Assembly (NCBI RefSeq): GCF_016009175.1
Contig: NZ_JADUCM010000028.1
Coordinates: 1-64,000, forward strand
Direction of reading: 5' to 3'
DNA length: 64,000 nucleotides
Source: Pseudomonas alkylphenolica
Lineage (GTDB): Bacteria; Pseudomonadota; Gammaproteobacteria; Pseudomonadales; Pseudomonadaceae
Below are positions 25,072-33,763 of this stretch, one piece after another. The first letter of the stretch is position 1; the number at the start of each line of letters is the position of its first letter. The notes beneath the pieces were generated by a model. It saw only the letters and a list, made by a program, of their open reading frames with translations, was not told where the DNA came from and ran no database searches. Made by a program: the position numbers and the translations under genes.

Positions 25072-26283
25072 TTATGCTCCCTGAAGAATCAATGCGCCCT
25101 GCTCGCTCATCACGCCACCGGTACCGGAGACGTAGACGCTGTCGCAGCGCCCCAACTGGCGTTCACCGGCAGTACCCGCGATCTGCGTGACCGCTTCGAT
25201 CACCTGGCTCATGCCACCGGCCGAAGCCGACTGACCGAAGCTCAGTTGCCCGCCGTGCGTGTTCATCGGGAAATCACCGCGGAAGGTCAGGTCGTGTTCG
25301 CGCACGAACGCCATGCCCTCGCCTTTGCCACAGAAACCGGCGTCTTCCAGGGTCAGCAAGGTGGTGATGGTGTAGCAGTCGTAGATCTGTGCTGCGTCGA
25401 CGTCCTTGGGCTTGAGGCCGGCCATGGCGAAGGCCCGCTCCGACGCCGGGCCGATCGGCGTGTTGATCATGTCCTGGGCGTAGGAAGGCGACTTGAACGC
25501 CAGGTGTTCGCCAAAACCGGTAATGAACGCCGGACGTTTGCGGCAGCGTGCCGCCACTTCCTTGCTGGTGATGATCATCGCGGCGCCACCGGCCACCGGC
25601 ATGACGATCTCGAGGACGTGCAGCGGGTCGGCGACCATTTTGCTCGCCAGCACCTGCTCGATGGTCAGCGGCTGACCGAAGAACATGGCTTGCGGGTTGG
25701 CCAGGGCGTTGGTGCGCTGGTCGACGGCGATCTTGGCCATCGCGCGCTGGTCGTAGTCATACTGCGCAGCGTAACGCTGGGCGATCATCGCGTAGCCAGT
25801 GTTCTGGCCCATGTGCCCGTAAGGCAGGTCGAACTCGGCTTCGGGGGCGCCAAATGCCGTGCTGTGGCCACCGTAACGCATGGAGCGGGCCATCCAGCTG
25901 GGGTCTTCATCGGGGCCGAACGGCGCCATGCGCGCAGGGATCACGCACAACACCGCCTGGCACAGGCCCAGTTCGATGGCGGCGGCCGCACGCCAGACCA
26001 TGCCCACCGACGTGCAGCCGCCCAGGTCCACCACCTCGGCGAAGTTCAGGCGCAGCCCCAGGTACTCGGCGGCCATCGCCGGCACGAACACCGAGGCTTC
26101 GTGAAAATGCGGGCCGTTGATCACCAGCCCGTCGAGGTCCGAGGCTTTCAGTCCGGCGTCACGCAGGGCCTGGGCCGCCAGGTCGGCGACTTGCTCCAGG
26201 TGGAACATCTTCGGCGCCGTCGAGTATTTTTCCGGTTTGTATTGCGCGGTGCCAACAAGGGCCGCATGCCCTTTGAGCCCCAT
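25072..26283 (-). CDS. Thiolase-fold protein, probable Ltp2-like aldolase
   Basis: A 403-residue thiolase-superfamily protein of the SCP2/lipid-transfer group. Cys90 in LGGCTSVG occupies the nucleophile region. The later thiolase motifs are replaced: Tyr301 in YDCYT where thiolases have HDCF, FGQSA where GHP is expected, and SGTGG where CxGG is expected. In Ltp2 aldolases a Tyr at the YD position is catalytic, so I favour retro-aldol cleavage of a beta-hydroxyacyl-CoA over thiolysis. It is followed by the DUF35-MaoC partner gene. The DUF1302 gene lies 93 bases upstream in the same operon. Confidence 0.82.
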   Translation of the reverse strand: MGLKGHAALVGTAQYKPEKYSTAPKMFHLEQVADLAAQALRDAGLKASDLDGLVINGPHFHEASVFVPAMAAEYLGLRLNFAEVVDLGGCTSVGMVWRAAAAIELGLCQAVLCVIPARMAPFGPDEDPSWMARSMRYGGHSTAFGAPEAEFDLPYGHMGQNTGYAMIAQRYAAQYDYDQRAMAKIAVDQRTNALANPQAMFFGQPLTIEQVLASKMVADPLHVLEIVMPVAGGAAMIITSKEVAARCRKRPAFITGFGEHLAFKSPSYAQDMINTPIGPASERAFAMAGLKPKDVDAAQIYDCYTITTLLTLEDAGFCGKGEGMAFVREHDLTFRGDFPMNTHGGQLSFGQSASAGGMSQVIEAVTQIAGTAGERQLGRCDSVYVSGTGGVMSEQGALILQGA

Positions 26284-26376
26284 AGTGCCTCCCGGTCGAC
26301 GCGCTGCGCTTCGACGCTGTTCAGTTGCTGAAGAAGGTCCGGGCGCGTGAACGCGACCCGGCTTGTGCGTGGTCGA

Positions 26377-28047
26377 TCAGAAGCTGTATTTCATCGAGAA
26401 CGTGGCGTAGTCGCGGTCGGCGAACGGCCGCTTGATCGGGTCCGCCTCACCCAGGTAGGCGATGTACTTCAAGCTGGTTTCGAGGTTGCCCAGGTACTTG
26501 AAAGTGGTGCCCACACTCAGGCGTCGGTCGCCTGCCACGCCGGAGATGCTGCCGGCCATGGGTGTCGATCCGCTGAAGACGTTGGAGAAACTGAGGGGGA
26601 CTTCCAGATCCCAGCCTTGGAAAACGCCCGGATAACTGAACGATGCGCCCACGGTGTAGGCACTGGAGGATTTGGTGCGCCAGCCGGCGCTGGTTTTGTA
26701 GGTATAGTCATCGGAAGACGCCACCAATGGAGCCACTTGAGGAATCAGGTTAAGGCCTTGCAGGTTCGGCGCGGCCGAGGCGGATTCGACACTGTCTACC
26801 TGCACGCGGATGACTTCGGCGGTCAGGGTGGTCTGTTGCGCCCAGGGACGATCACCGAGGATACGCATCGCCGACAGCTGCATCTGCTGCCCCTTGCCTT
26901 TGGCCGGTACTGCGCCCAGGGCGGTATTGACCATCACCGGCGCACCGTCGCGGTACGACCATTCGCCACCGACCTGAACGTCACCGATCTTGGTCGAGGC
27001 ACTGATACCGGTCAGCTTGATGTCTTCGAAGTACTTGATCCGGTAGCCGTTCATGACCATGGCATTGAGGCCACCGCCGACGGCCACCGGGTCATAGCCG
27101 ATCAGGGCGGTAGCCGGGTTCTTATCGTGGTAGTTGACGTGGAACAGCGACAGCTCGAGTGCCGGTACGGGGCGATAACGCACCTGCACACCCCACTGGC
27201 CGCCATCGCTCGGTTCGTCGGTGCCACGGTAGAGCACCTTCTGGCCGTTGGCGTAAATGAACTCGCGCCCCGGTCCGACCACGTCGCTGCCCGACAGGTA
27301 GCTGCCCACTGGCGGCAGCTCGGTACCCTTCCATTCATATTGAACGTAGGCGCCGAAGCTCAGGCTGGGGTTGATGCGGTACACCCCGGAGAACTGGCCC
27401 ACCGGCAACAGCACTTCCTTGACCTCAACCCCCGGCTGCGAAGCTTTCACGGCATCGGACGGGTTCTGTACGCCGTTGACACCCGGGTAGTACAGGCTCT
27501 CGCCCCAGGACTCGATATGCCGCCCGGCCTTGACGTCGAGCATGGTCGCGTTGTCGAAGCGCCAGCCGCCGAACACATAGGCATCGAGCAGTCGGGTACG
27601 GCCACCGCTGTAGTATTTGGTATCGCTGGTGAACTCGTCGTTGCGCCCTTCCTTGTTCACCGTGCGGGGTGAATCGTTGTCGTTGTCCTTGTGGTAGACA
27701 TCGTCGTAGAAGGTACTGCCACGCACCACGGCGCCGTAGTTGTCCTTGCGCAGGATCAGTTCGCCCAGCGCGCCCACGCGGTTGGTGGTGAGGCTGCCGC
27801 GATCGAAGTTGCGGTCGGCATCGTCGGCGTTGGCGTTGCCCAACAAGCGGTCGCTCTGGCTGCCGGTGCGCACACCGATGCCGTAGCTGGTCGTTACGGA
27901 CCAATCCATGGTCAGACCATTGTCGAACTCGATCGTATCTCCAGCCCAGGCTGGCATGGACACCAGCGCAATCGCTGCCGCCAGGCTGCTGACCCGAAAT
28001 ACGCTCGAAACCATGACCGTAGAATTATTGTTGTTTTTGTTGATCAC
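26377..28047 (-). CDS. DUF1302 outer-membrane protein (second copy)
   Basis: A 556-residue DUF1302 protein with signal peptide ending near SMPAWAGDTIEF, beta-strand-rich body and aromatic C-terminus (FSMKYSF). It shares local blocks with the copy at 7501-9138 (SFYDDVYH-type and GRHIESWGESLYYPG-type segments), so the two are diverged paralogues. I chose GTG 28047 because AGGAGAGAC lies just upstream; ATG 28014 is an alternative that still leaves a signal peptide. Probable outer-membrane channel or binding protein for a hydrophobic substrate. Fourth gene of the operon from site B1. Confidence 0.8.
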   Translation of the reverse strand: MINKNNNNSTVMVSSVFRVSSLAAAIALVSMPAWAGDTIEFDNGLTMDWSVTTSYGIGVRTGSQSDRLLGNANADDADRNFDRGSLTTNRVGALGELILRKDNYGAVVRGSTFYDDVYHKDNDNDSPRTVNKEGRNDEFTSDTKYYSGGRTRLLDAYVFGGWRFDNATMLDVKAGRHIESWGESLYYPGVNGVQNPSDAVKASQPGVEVKEVLLPVGQFSGVYRINPSLSFGAYVQYEWKGTELPPVGSYLSGSDVVGPGREFIYANGQKVLYRGTDEPSDGGQWGVQVRYRPVPALELSLFHVNYHDKNPATALIGYDPVAVGGGLNAMVMNGYRIKYFEDIKLTGISASTKIGDVQVGGEWSYRDGAPVMVNTALGAVPAKGKGQQMQLSAMRILGDRPWAQQTTLTAEVIRVQVDSVESASAAPNLQGLNLIPQVAPLVASSDDYTYKTSAGWRTKSSSAYTVGASFSYPGVFQGWDLEVPLSFSNVFSGSTPMAGSISGVAGDRRLSVGTTFKYLGNLETSLKYIAYLGEADPIKRPFADRDYATFSMKYSF

Positions 28048-28114
28048 ACTGTCTCTCCTGTAGGGCAACCGGTTGGCTGCCCGGAATGTTCAACACTGCT
28101 GCCGTGACGCCCGC

Positions 28115-29200
28115 TTAAAACACCTTGAGCGGTGTAGCCGCGCACGCTCCCCTTACCGCGCACCGGAAGCGATATCGCCCCTGGTGCTCTTCCCGCACCA
28201 GCGACCCTTCGGCCACCAGGTAGTTGGCGTGCGCCAACGTTTCGCCCAGCGCCATCAGTTCGTCGAAACGACCCGACAACCTGGTAAACAAAACGGCCAT
28301 CAGTTCGAGCGCAGTGCGCGGCTCGTCACAGCTGGCCAGCATCAGCGCCAGGTGCGCCCGGTGATGCGCCTCCAGTTGATCCAGGCGCTGATGCAAATTG
28401 AAAAATGGCCGCTCGTGCGCCGGCAGCACCAACACGCTGTCGGGCAAGCTGCGCAGTTGCTCGATGGAGTCGAGCCAGTCGCGCAGCGGGTTGGCCAGGG
28501 GTTCGGTGGCGTGCACGCCAACCGTGGACGTGATGCGCGGCAGCACCTGGTCGCCGGAGATCAGCAAGCCGTCATCGGCGGCATACAGGCAGGCGTGCTC
28601 CGGCGAATGGCCACGACCGACGACCACTTGCCAGCTGCGGCCGCCGATTTCGAGGACACTGCCGTCTTGCAGGCGGCGGTAATGGTTCAGCGGCGCCGGC
28701 AGGAAGTGCGCATTGCTCATTACCCCGAACATCTCGACGCTTTGTTCGTCAGCCACCCCGGCCTTGCGATAGAAATCGAGAAAGTCCCAGCCCGGTGGCT
28801 GATCGGCGGGAAACTTGACGTGCAACGACTGGAACTCGCCGGTGGTCATGTACACCGGGCAGTGAAAGCGCTCCGACAGCCAGGCGGCCACCCCGGCATG
28901 GTCGGAGTGAAAGTGGGTGCAGACCACCGCCAGCAGCGGCAGACCGTCACACACCTGGGTCAGTACCCGGTCCCAGACCTCACGGGTCTGATCGAGGTTC
29001 ATGCCGGTGTCGACCACCACCCAGCCGTCGGTGTGACGCAGCAGGTAGAGGTTGATGTGGTCCAGGCGAAACGGCAGCGGCATGCGCAGCCAGAACACGC
29101 CGGGGGCCACTTCCAGCACTGCACCGGAATCGGGCGCCTGTAGCCACGGGTAGCGCAGGCCGTCGCGCAGCTCGTGACCGTTCGCGTCGAGGTCAGTCAT
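28115..29200 (-). CDS. Metallo-beta-lactamase-fold hydrolase
   Basis: A 361-residue MBL-fold protein with the metal motif THFHSDHAG (His96, His98, Asp100, His101), a third ligand in GRGHSPEH and Asp in ISGDQVLP. The C-terminal region from about 235 is alpha-helical, as in the group of MBL hydrolases related to glyoxalase II and some thioesterases. It overlaps the upstream CoA ligase by eight bases. In this operon a CoA-thioesterase or lactone hydrolase role is plausible but unproven. Confidence 0.8.
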   Translation of the reverse strand: MTDLDANGHELRDGLRYPWLQAPDSGAVLEVAPGVFWLRMPLPFRLDHINLYLLRHTDGWVVVDTGMNLDQTREVWDRVLTQVCDGLPLLAVVCTHFHSDHAGVAAWLSERFHCPVYMTTGEFQSLHVKFPADQPPGWDFLDFYRKAGVADEQSVEMFGVMSNAHFLPAPLNHYRRLQDGSVLEIGGRSWQVVVGRGHSPEHACLYAADDGLLISGDQVLPRITSTVGVHATEPLANPLRDWLDSIEQLRSLPDSVLVLPAHERPFFNLHQRLDQLEAHHRAHLALMLASCDEPRTALELMAVLFTRLSGRFDELMALGETLAHANYLVAEGSLVREEHQGRYRFRCAVRGACAATPLKVF

Positions 29201-31046
29201 GGCTGGCCACCGCGAAAGGCGTCAGGCCGGCTCGCGTCAGGGCCTCTGCCGAATACGGCACATAGGAGCGGGATTGCTCGTCGCGGATGAACAAGGGGTC
29301 GCTGCAACGTGACGGGCAGTAGCCCTCGCGCTGCAGGTCAACCTTGCGCAACTTGAAGCTGGCGGTCAGGTCGGCCGACCGGGTAACGCGCACGAACACC
29401 GGGGCCGCATAGCGTGGCAGCCGTGCCTCGGTCAGGGCGTACAGCGCCTCCGGATCGAACGGCCGGTCCGCCTGCATCAGCACCGCCGCCATGCCGGCAC
29501 GCCCTTCATGGCCGGGTACCTGAACACCGTAGACATTGATCAGTTCCAGGCCCGGCAAGTCGCCCAAGGCGTCCGCCACTTCCTGGGTCGACACGTTCTC
29601 GCTCTTCCAGCGATAGGTGTCGCCAATGCGGTCGACGAAATAGCAGTAGCCGTCGGCGTCCTCGCGCAGCAGGTCGCCGGAACTCCAGTAGGCATCGCCC
29701 TCGCGCAGCACGTTGCGACGGATTTTGCTTTCGGTGGCGTCGGCCGAGGTGTAACCCTCGAAACGCCCGGCGCCGATGTCCGGGTGATCGACGATAAAGC
29801 CCATGGCCTCACCCACCTCACCGACCTTGCAGACCTGATAGAAACCGTTTTCGTCACGCGGGTGGCAGTCGTTTTCGATGTCGTAGCGCACCAGCCGCAC
29901 GTTGGTCTTGTTCCAGTCCGGCACGCGGCCGCATGAGCCAAAGTGGTTGTCGACGTTGATGATCGCGGCGTTGGCCTCGGTGGCGCCCCAGCCCTCGAAC
30001 ACCTGGATCGGCCCGAAGCGCTCCAGCCAGCGCTGCCAGGTGTCTGGCGACAGCCCGGCACCGAGCATGCAGCGCAGGCTGTGTTCGCGCTCGTTTACCT
30101 GTACGGGTTGGTTGAGCAGGTAGCGGCAGATCTCGCCGATGTACTGGAAGATGCTGATCTGGTGACGCGCCACATCGTTCCAGAACTCGCGCACGCTTAA
30201 CTTGCGGCGCACGACGATGGCCGCCCCGGCGCGCAGCGCGGTTGAGGTTACCGAGGTGGCGGCCGCACCGTGGTACAGGGGCAGGCAGCAATAGAACACA
30301 TCGGCGTGGGTGACCTGCAGGGTGCACTCCATCACGTCGCCGGAGGACATCCAGCGCATGTGGCTGTAGCGCGCCGCTTTCGGCAAACCGGTGGTGCCCG
30401 AGGTGAAGATCAGCAAGGTCGGCGTCTGCGCCTCGATGTGCGCACGGATGTCACGCGGGAACGGGGTGCGCGGGGCGTTGTCCAGGCGCGTATCGAAATG
30501 GCCGTCGATGCCTTTGGGCAGCGCACCGGCCCAGGGGTTTTCCGGGTCGCGTATCAACCAGCACGGCAGCGCCGGAAAGCCTTCGGTGGCCTGGACATTG
30601 GCCAGGCATTCTTCGCCGACGACCAAAGCCTTGGCATCCGTGGTTTGCAGGGCATGCAGCAGCGGCCGGCCACTGATCTGGGTGTTGATGAAGGCCACCA
30701 CCACCCCGAGTTTGACCAGGCCGAACCAGGCGCAAAAGAACGCCGGGCGGTTTTCCATGGCCAGGGCACAGACATCGCCCGCGCGCAGGCCATTGGCATA
30801 GAACGTATGGGCCATCTGGTTGGCGCGGGCGTCGACCTCGGCGTAGCTGAGCACCTGCTCGGCGTAGATCAGGAACGGACGCTCACCCTGCTCGCGAGCC
30901 TGCTGCTCCAGGCGGTCGGCCAGGGTGTAGAGGTCACGCGGTTTGATCAGGCCGGCGGCGGCCGAGCGCCGGTCGAGCAGCGCCTGGGTCTGTTCCCGTG
31001 GCACCGCGCGGGTCGGCAGAACGCCGTTCAATTCATTCAGGTTCAT
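29193..31046 (-). CDS. FATP-type acyl-CoA synthetase
   Basis: A 617-residue AMP-forming ligase of the FATP/very-long-chain group (FadD6, bile-acid-CoA ligases). P-loop IFTSGTTGLPKAA (about 214-226), YIGEICRYLL, FEGWGATEAN and the DRIGDTYRWKSENVST hinge motif identify it. This group activates bulky or long carboxylic acids, which fits side-chain activation before beta-oxidation. Its ends overlap both neighbours (four bases with the OYE gene, eight with the MBL gene), showing tight coupling. It differs clearly from the FadD3-like ligase at 9216-10868, so the pathway activates two different acids. Confidence 0.85.
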   Translation of the reverse strand: MNLNELNGVLPTRAVPREQTQALLDRRSAAAGLIKPRDLYTLADRLEQQAREQGERPFLIYAEQVLSYAEVDARANQMAHTFYANGLRAGDVCALAMENRPAFFCAWFGLVKLGVVVAFINTQISGRPLLHALQTTDAKALVVGEECLANVQATEGFPALPCWLIRDPENPWAGALPKGIDGHFDTRLDNAPRTPFPRDIRAHIEAQTPTLLIFTSGTTGLPKAARYSHMRWMSSGDVMECTLQVTHADVFYCCLPLYHGAAATSVTSTALRAGAAIVVRRKLSVREFWNDVARHQISIFQYIGEICRYLLNQPVQVNEREHSLRCMLGAGLSPDTWQRWLERFGPIQVFEGWGATEANAAIINVDNHFGSCGRVPDWNKTNVRLVRYDIENDCHPRDENGFYQVCKVGEVGEAMGFIVDHPDIGAGRFEGYTSADATESKIRRNVLREGDAYWSSGDLLREDADGYCYFVDRIGDTYRWKSENVSTQEVADALGDLPGLELINVYGVQVPGHEGRAGMAAVLMQADRPFDPEALYALTEARLPRYAAPVFVRVTRSADLTASFKLRKVDLQREGYCPSRCSDPLFIRDEQSRSYVPYSAEALTRAGLTPFAVASHD

Positions 31047-32128
31047 TGCGCCACCTCTTGGGTGTTGACGGGATGGGTGGGGTAATCCGAGTAGCCCGCC
31101 GCGCCCGGCGTATACAGGGTCTTGCGGTCAAAACCACTGAGCGGCAGGCCACGCTTCAGGCGCTCCACCAGATCGGGGTTGGCAATAAAATGACGACCGA
31201 ACGACACAGCAGCCCCCTCGCCCGACGCGAGTGCGGCACTGGCCGAAGGGCCGTCGAAACCATCGTTGAGAATCAATGCATGCGGGCTGTGCCGACGCGC
31301 CAGGGCGAAGGCATCGAGCTCGGCCAGAGGCGAGCGCATGATGTGCAGGTAGGCCAGGTTCAACGGCGCCACGGCGTCGCACAGGGCCGCCGCGGTAGCC
31401 GCCGGATCGCGGTCGTCGATGTCGTTGTAGGGGTTGCCGGGGCACAGGCGAAAACCGACTCGCCCGGCGCCGATGGCAGCGGCCAGGGCCTCGATCACTT
31501 CCTTGGCAAAACGCACCCGCCCGGTCACATCGCCGCCGTAGGCGTCGCTGCGCTGATTGCTGCCGGAGGCCATGAACTGCATCGGCAGGTAGCCGCTGGT
31601 GCAATGCAACTCGACACCGTCGAAACCGGCCTGGCGCGCATTCAATGCCGCCTGGCGATAGTCGTCGATGACCTCGTGAATGCCTTGCAAGGTCAGCGCC
31701 TGGGGCGCGTCGGTGTCCACCAGGCCCACGGCATCGCTGAACACCTGGGTGCGCGCACGCAGTGCCGAGGGCGCCACGGTCGCGGCCCCGGCCGGCTTGT
31801 TGTACTGGCTGGCAGCGCGCCCCACGTGCATCAGTTGCAGGACGATGCGCCCGCCCTCGGCATGCACCGCCTGGGTAACCCGCTGCCAGTGTTCGATCTG
31901 TTCGCTGCTGTAGATGCCCGGGGTGCGGCAATAGCCCAGGCCGCTGGCGGAAGGCGCGGTGCCTTCGGCGACGATCAGGCCGGCACTGGCACGCTGACGG
32001 TAGTACTCGACCATGTCGCTGCCGGGCACTGCATCGGCAAGAGCGCGACTGCGCGTCATGGGGGCCATGACGATGCGGTTGGCCAGTTGCAGCTCGCCCA
32101 GGGCGACCGGCTCGAACAAGACGCTCAT
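31043..32128 (-). CDS. Old Yellow Enzyme-like reductase with altered active site
   Basis: A 361-residue single-domain OYE of the NemA type, expected to use FMN and NAD(P)H. N-terminal IVMAPMTRSRA and C-terminal VSFGRHFIANPDLV are typical. The usual substrate-binding motif HxxN/H-GY is here HCTSGY (about 182-187): the first His and the Tyr are kept but the second polar ligand is Ser. This may alter or abolish classic enone binding. First gene of a six-gene operon (OYE, ligase, MBL, DUF1302, thiolase-fold, DUF35-MaoC) with site B1 115 bases upstream. Confidence 0.85.
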   Translation of the reverse strand: MSVLFEPVALGELQLANRIVMAPMTRSRALADAVPGSDMVEYYRQRASAGLIVAEGTAPSASGLGYCRTPGIYSSEQIEHWQRVTQAVHAEGGRIVLQLMHVGRAASQYNKPAGAATVAPSALRARTQVFSDAVGLVDTDAPQALTLQGIHEVIDDYRQAALNARQAGFDGVELHCTSGYLPMQFMASGSNQRSDAYGGDVTGRVRFAKEVIEALAAAIGAGRVGFRLCPGNPYNDIDDRDPAATAAALCDAVAPLNLAYLHIMRSPLAELDAFALARRHSPHALILNDGFDGPSASAALASGEGAAVSFGRHFIANPDLVERLKRGLPLSGFDRKTLYTPGAAGYSDYPTHPVNTQEVAQ

Positions 32129-32242
32129 TTCAGATCCTCAGCTTCTTTTTATTTTCAGGCTGTCGCAGGGCTTGCCGTGGTGCGGGCAGGTGCTGACATA
32201 CCAGCGAATGGGCTGAATGATTGACGTTGAGCGAAGGCGAAA

Positions 32243-32261
32243 CATCGTCCGTCAAGACTAG
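32243..32261 (+). promoter_or_regulatory. Candidate island operator (site B1)
   Basis: CATCGTCCGTCAAGACTAG, oriented to the six-gene minus-strand operon. AATCATTCAG lies 20 bases beyond, as after site A1. Confidence 0.7.
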
Positions 32262-32291
32262 GTTGGCAATGGTTTGCCCAAAGCTGCAAAG

Positions 32292-32310
32292 ATGGTCTGA
32301 ACGGACGATG
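32292..32310 (-). promoter_or_regulatory. Candidate island operator (site B2)
   Basis: Reverse complement reads CATCGTCCGTTCAGACCAT. It faces the MFS gene, whose GTG start is 61 bases downstream. Nearly identical to site A2. Confidence 0.65.
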
Positions 32311-32370
32311 AAAAAAGCCCGTGACCCGCCGAGCATCGCGACAACTAGAACAAAAACGGGAGTACCCGCA

Positions 32371-33699
32371 GTGACCCAACCCACCGCCGTGACCTGGCGA
32401 ACGCACTACGCGCTTTTCGTGCTCGCCAGCATCTATGTGTTCAACTACATCGACCGTCAGTTGATGGCGATCCTGATCGAACCGGTGAAACTCGAGTTCG
32501 GTATTTCCGATACCGGCATCGGTCTGCTGTCGGGGGTGACCTTCGCCGTGTTCTACACCGTGTTCGGCTTCCCGATGGGACGCCTGTCGGACCGCATCGG
32601 GCGCAAGCCGGTGATCGCGTTCAGTTGCATCGCCTGGAGCGTGATGACCATGCTCTGCGGCATGGCCGGCAACTTCCTGACCCTGGTACTGGCGCGCATT
32701 GGCGTGGCGGTCGGTGAAGCCGGCGGCACTGCGCCGTCGGTGGCCATGGTCTCGGACCTGTACCCGGCCAATCGCCGCTCCACGGCCCTGTCAGTGCTGA
32801 TGCTCGGCTCCAGCCTGGGCGCCATCGTGGGCCTGGGCCTGGGCGGCTGGATTGCCCAGCACCACGGCTGGCGCTATGCGTTCCTGCTGATCGGTGCACC
32901 GGGCATTTTCCTCGGTTTGCTGCTGTTGCTGACCGTGCGTTCGCCCAGGCCGGTGGCGCCATTGGGCATGGTCGCGGTGCAGCAGGACGGCTGGGCGAAA
33001 ACCCTGGTCGAGCTGTTTCGCATGCCGTCGTTCCTGTGGCTGGTACTGACCGGTGGCGCAGCGGCGATTGCCGGTTACGCCATCGGCACCTGGAGCCCGA
33101 GCTTCCTGATTCGCTCGCACGGCCTCAACCTGCAACAGGCAGGTTTTCTGGTAGGCGTGGGCGGCGGCACCGGGGCGACTGTCGGCACTCTGACCTGCGG
33201 CATTGTCACCGACCGCATGGCGCGGCGCGACGCCGGCTGGCAGATTGGCGTACCGTTGCTGGGTACACTGCTGAGCATTCCCTTCGCGCTGGCCTACTTC
33301 CTCTGGCCACAGGGCACGGCGTTCAACATCGGCGACACCGCCGTGCCGCAGGCCTTCCTGTTCTACAGCGGCTTCGCCTTCCTCGGTGTTTGGTGGGCAA
33401 CGCCTTGCCTGAGTGCCATTACCCACCTGTTCCCGGCCACCCGACTGGCCCAGGCGACGTCGATTTTCGTCATGTCCATGACCTTGCTGGGCGTTGGTGT
33501 CGGACCGCTGCTGGTGGGTATGCTCAGTGACTTTTTCGTGCCGCGCCTGGGCGGTGAATCACTGCGCTATGCCCTCGCCGCCTCCGTGTCGCTGCTGGCT
33601 TTGGCGAGCATTTTCCTGGCGTTGGCGCTACCGCGTTATCGTCAGCAGATGAAGAACCCCGCGCCTCACCTGGCACCGGTCCGGGCTGTCACGGCCTGA
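32371..33699 (+). CDS. MFS transporter, spinster-like
   Basis: A 442-residue major facilitator protein with about 12 hydrophobic segments. FNYIDRQLM in helix 1 and GRLSDRIGRKPV in the 2-3 loop are typical of the spinster-like bacterial group often linked to aromatic or steroid catabolism. I chose GTG 32371 because CGGGAG lies 8 bases upstream; an in-frame ATG at 32308 falls inside operator B2 and has no ribosome-binding site. Likely inner-membrane importer or exporter of the substrate or an intermediate. Followed by a strong intrinsic terminator, then two SnoaL-like genes. Confidence 0.84.
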   Translation: MTQPTAVTWRTHYALFVLASIYVFNYIDRQLMAILIEPVKLEFGISDTGIGLLSGVTFAVFYTVFGFPMGRLSDRIGRKPVIAFSCIAWSVMTMLCGMAGNFLTLVLARIGVAVGEAGGTAPSVAMVSDLYPANRRSTALSVLMLGSSLGAIVGLGLGGWIAQHHGWRYAFLLIGAPGIFLGLLLLLTVRSPRPVAPLGMVAVQQDGWAKTLVELFRMPSFLWLVLTGGAAAIAGYAIGTWSPSFLIRSHGLNLQQAGFLVGVGGGTGATVGTLTCGIVTDRMARRDAGWQIGVPLLGTLLSIPFALAYFLWPQGTAFNIGDTAVPQAFLFYSGFAFLGVWWATPCLSAITHLFPATRLAQATSIFVMSMTLLGVGVGPLLVGMLSDFFVPRLGGESLRYALAASVSLLALASIFLALALPRYRQQMKNPAPHLAPVRAVTA

Positions 33700-33713
33700 T
33701 CCTTTCCCGCCTC

Positions 33714-33751
33714 GCCGCTGCGATCTTTACAGGTTCCAGCGGCTTTTTTTT
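33714..33751 (+). terminator. Intrinsic terminator after the MFS gene
   Basis: Perfect stem GCCGCTG / CAGCGGC with a 16-base loop and eight T residues, directly abutting the ribosome-binding site of the next gene. Downstream SnoaL-like genes therefore depend on read-through or their own promoter. Confidence 0.8.
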
Positions 33752-33763
33752 ATGAGGATCATC

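Noticed and set aside
25072..26283. Calling the thiolase-fold gene a beta-ketothiolase
   Set aside because: The GHP and C-terminal Cys motifs needed for thiolysis are replaced; the DUF35 partner favours an aldolase.
32308..33699. ATG at 32308 as the MFS start
   Set aside because: It lies inside the operator B2 and lacks a ribosome-binding site; GTG 32371 has CGGGAG at good spacing and fits the family N-terminus.
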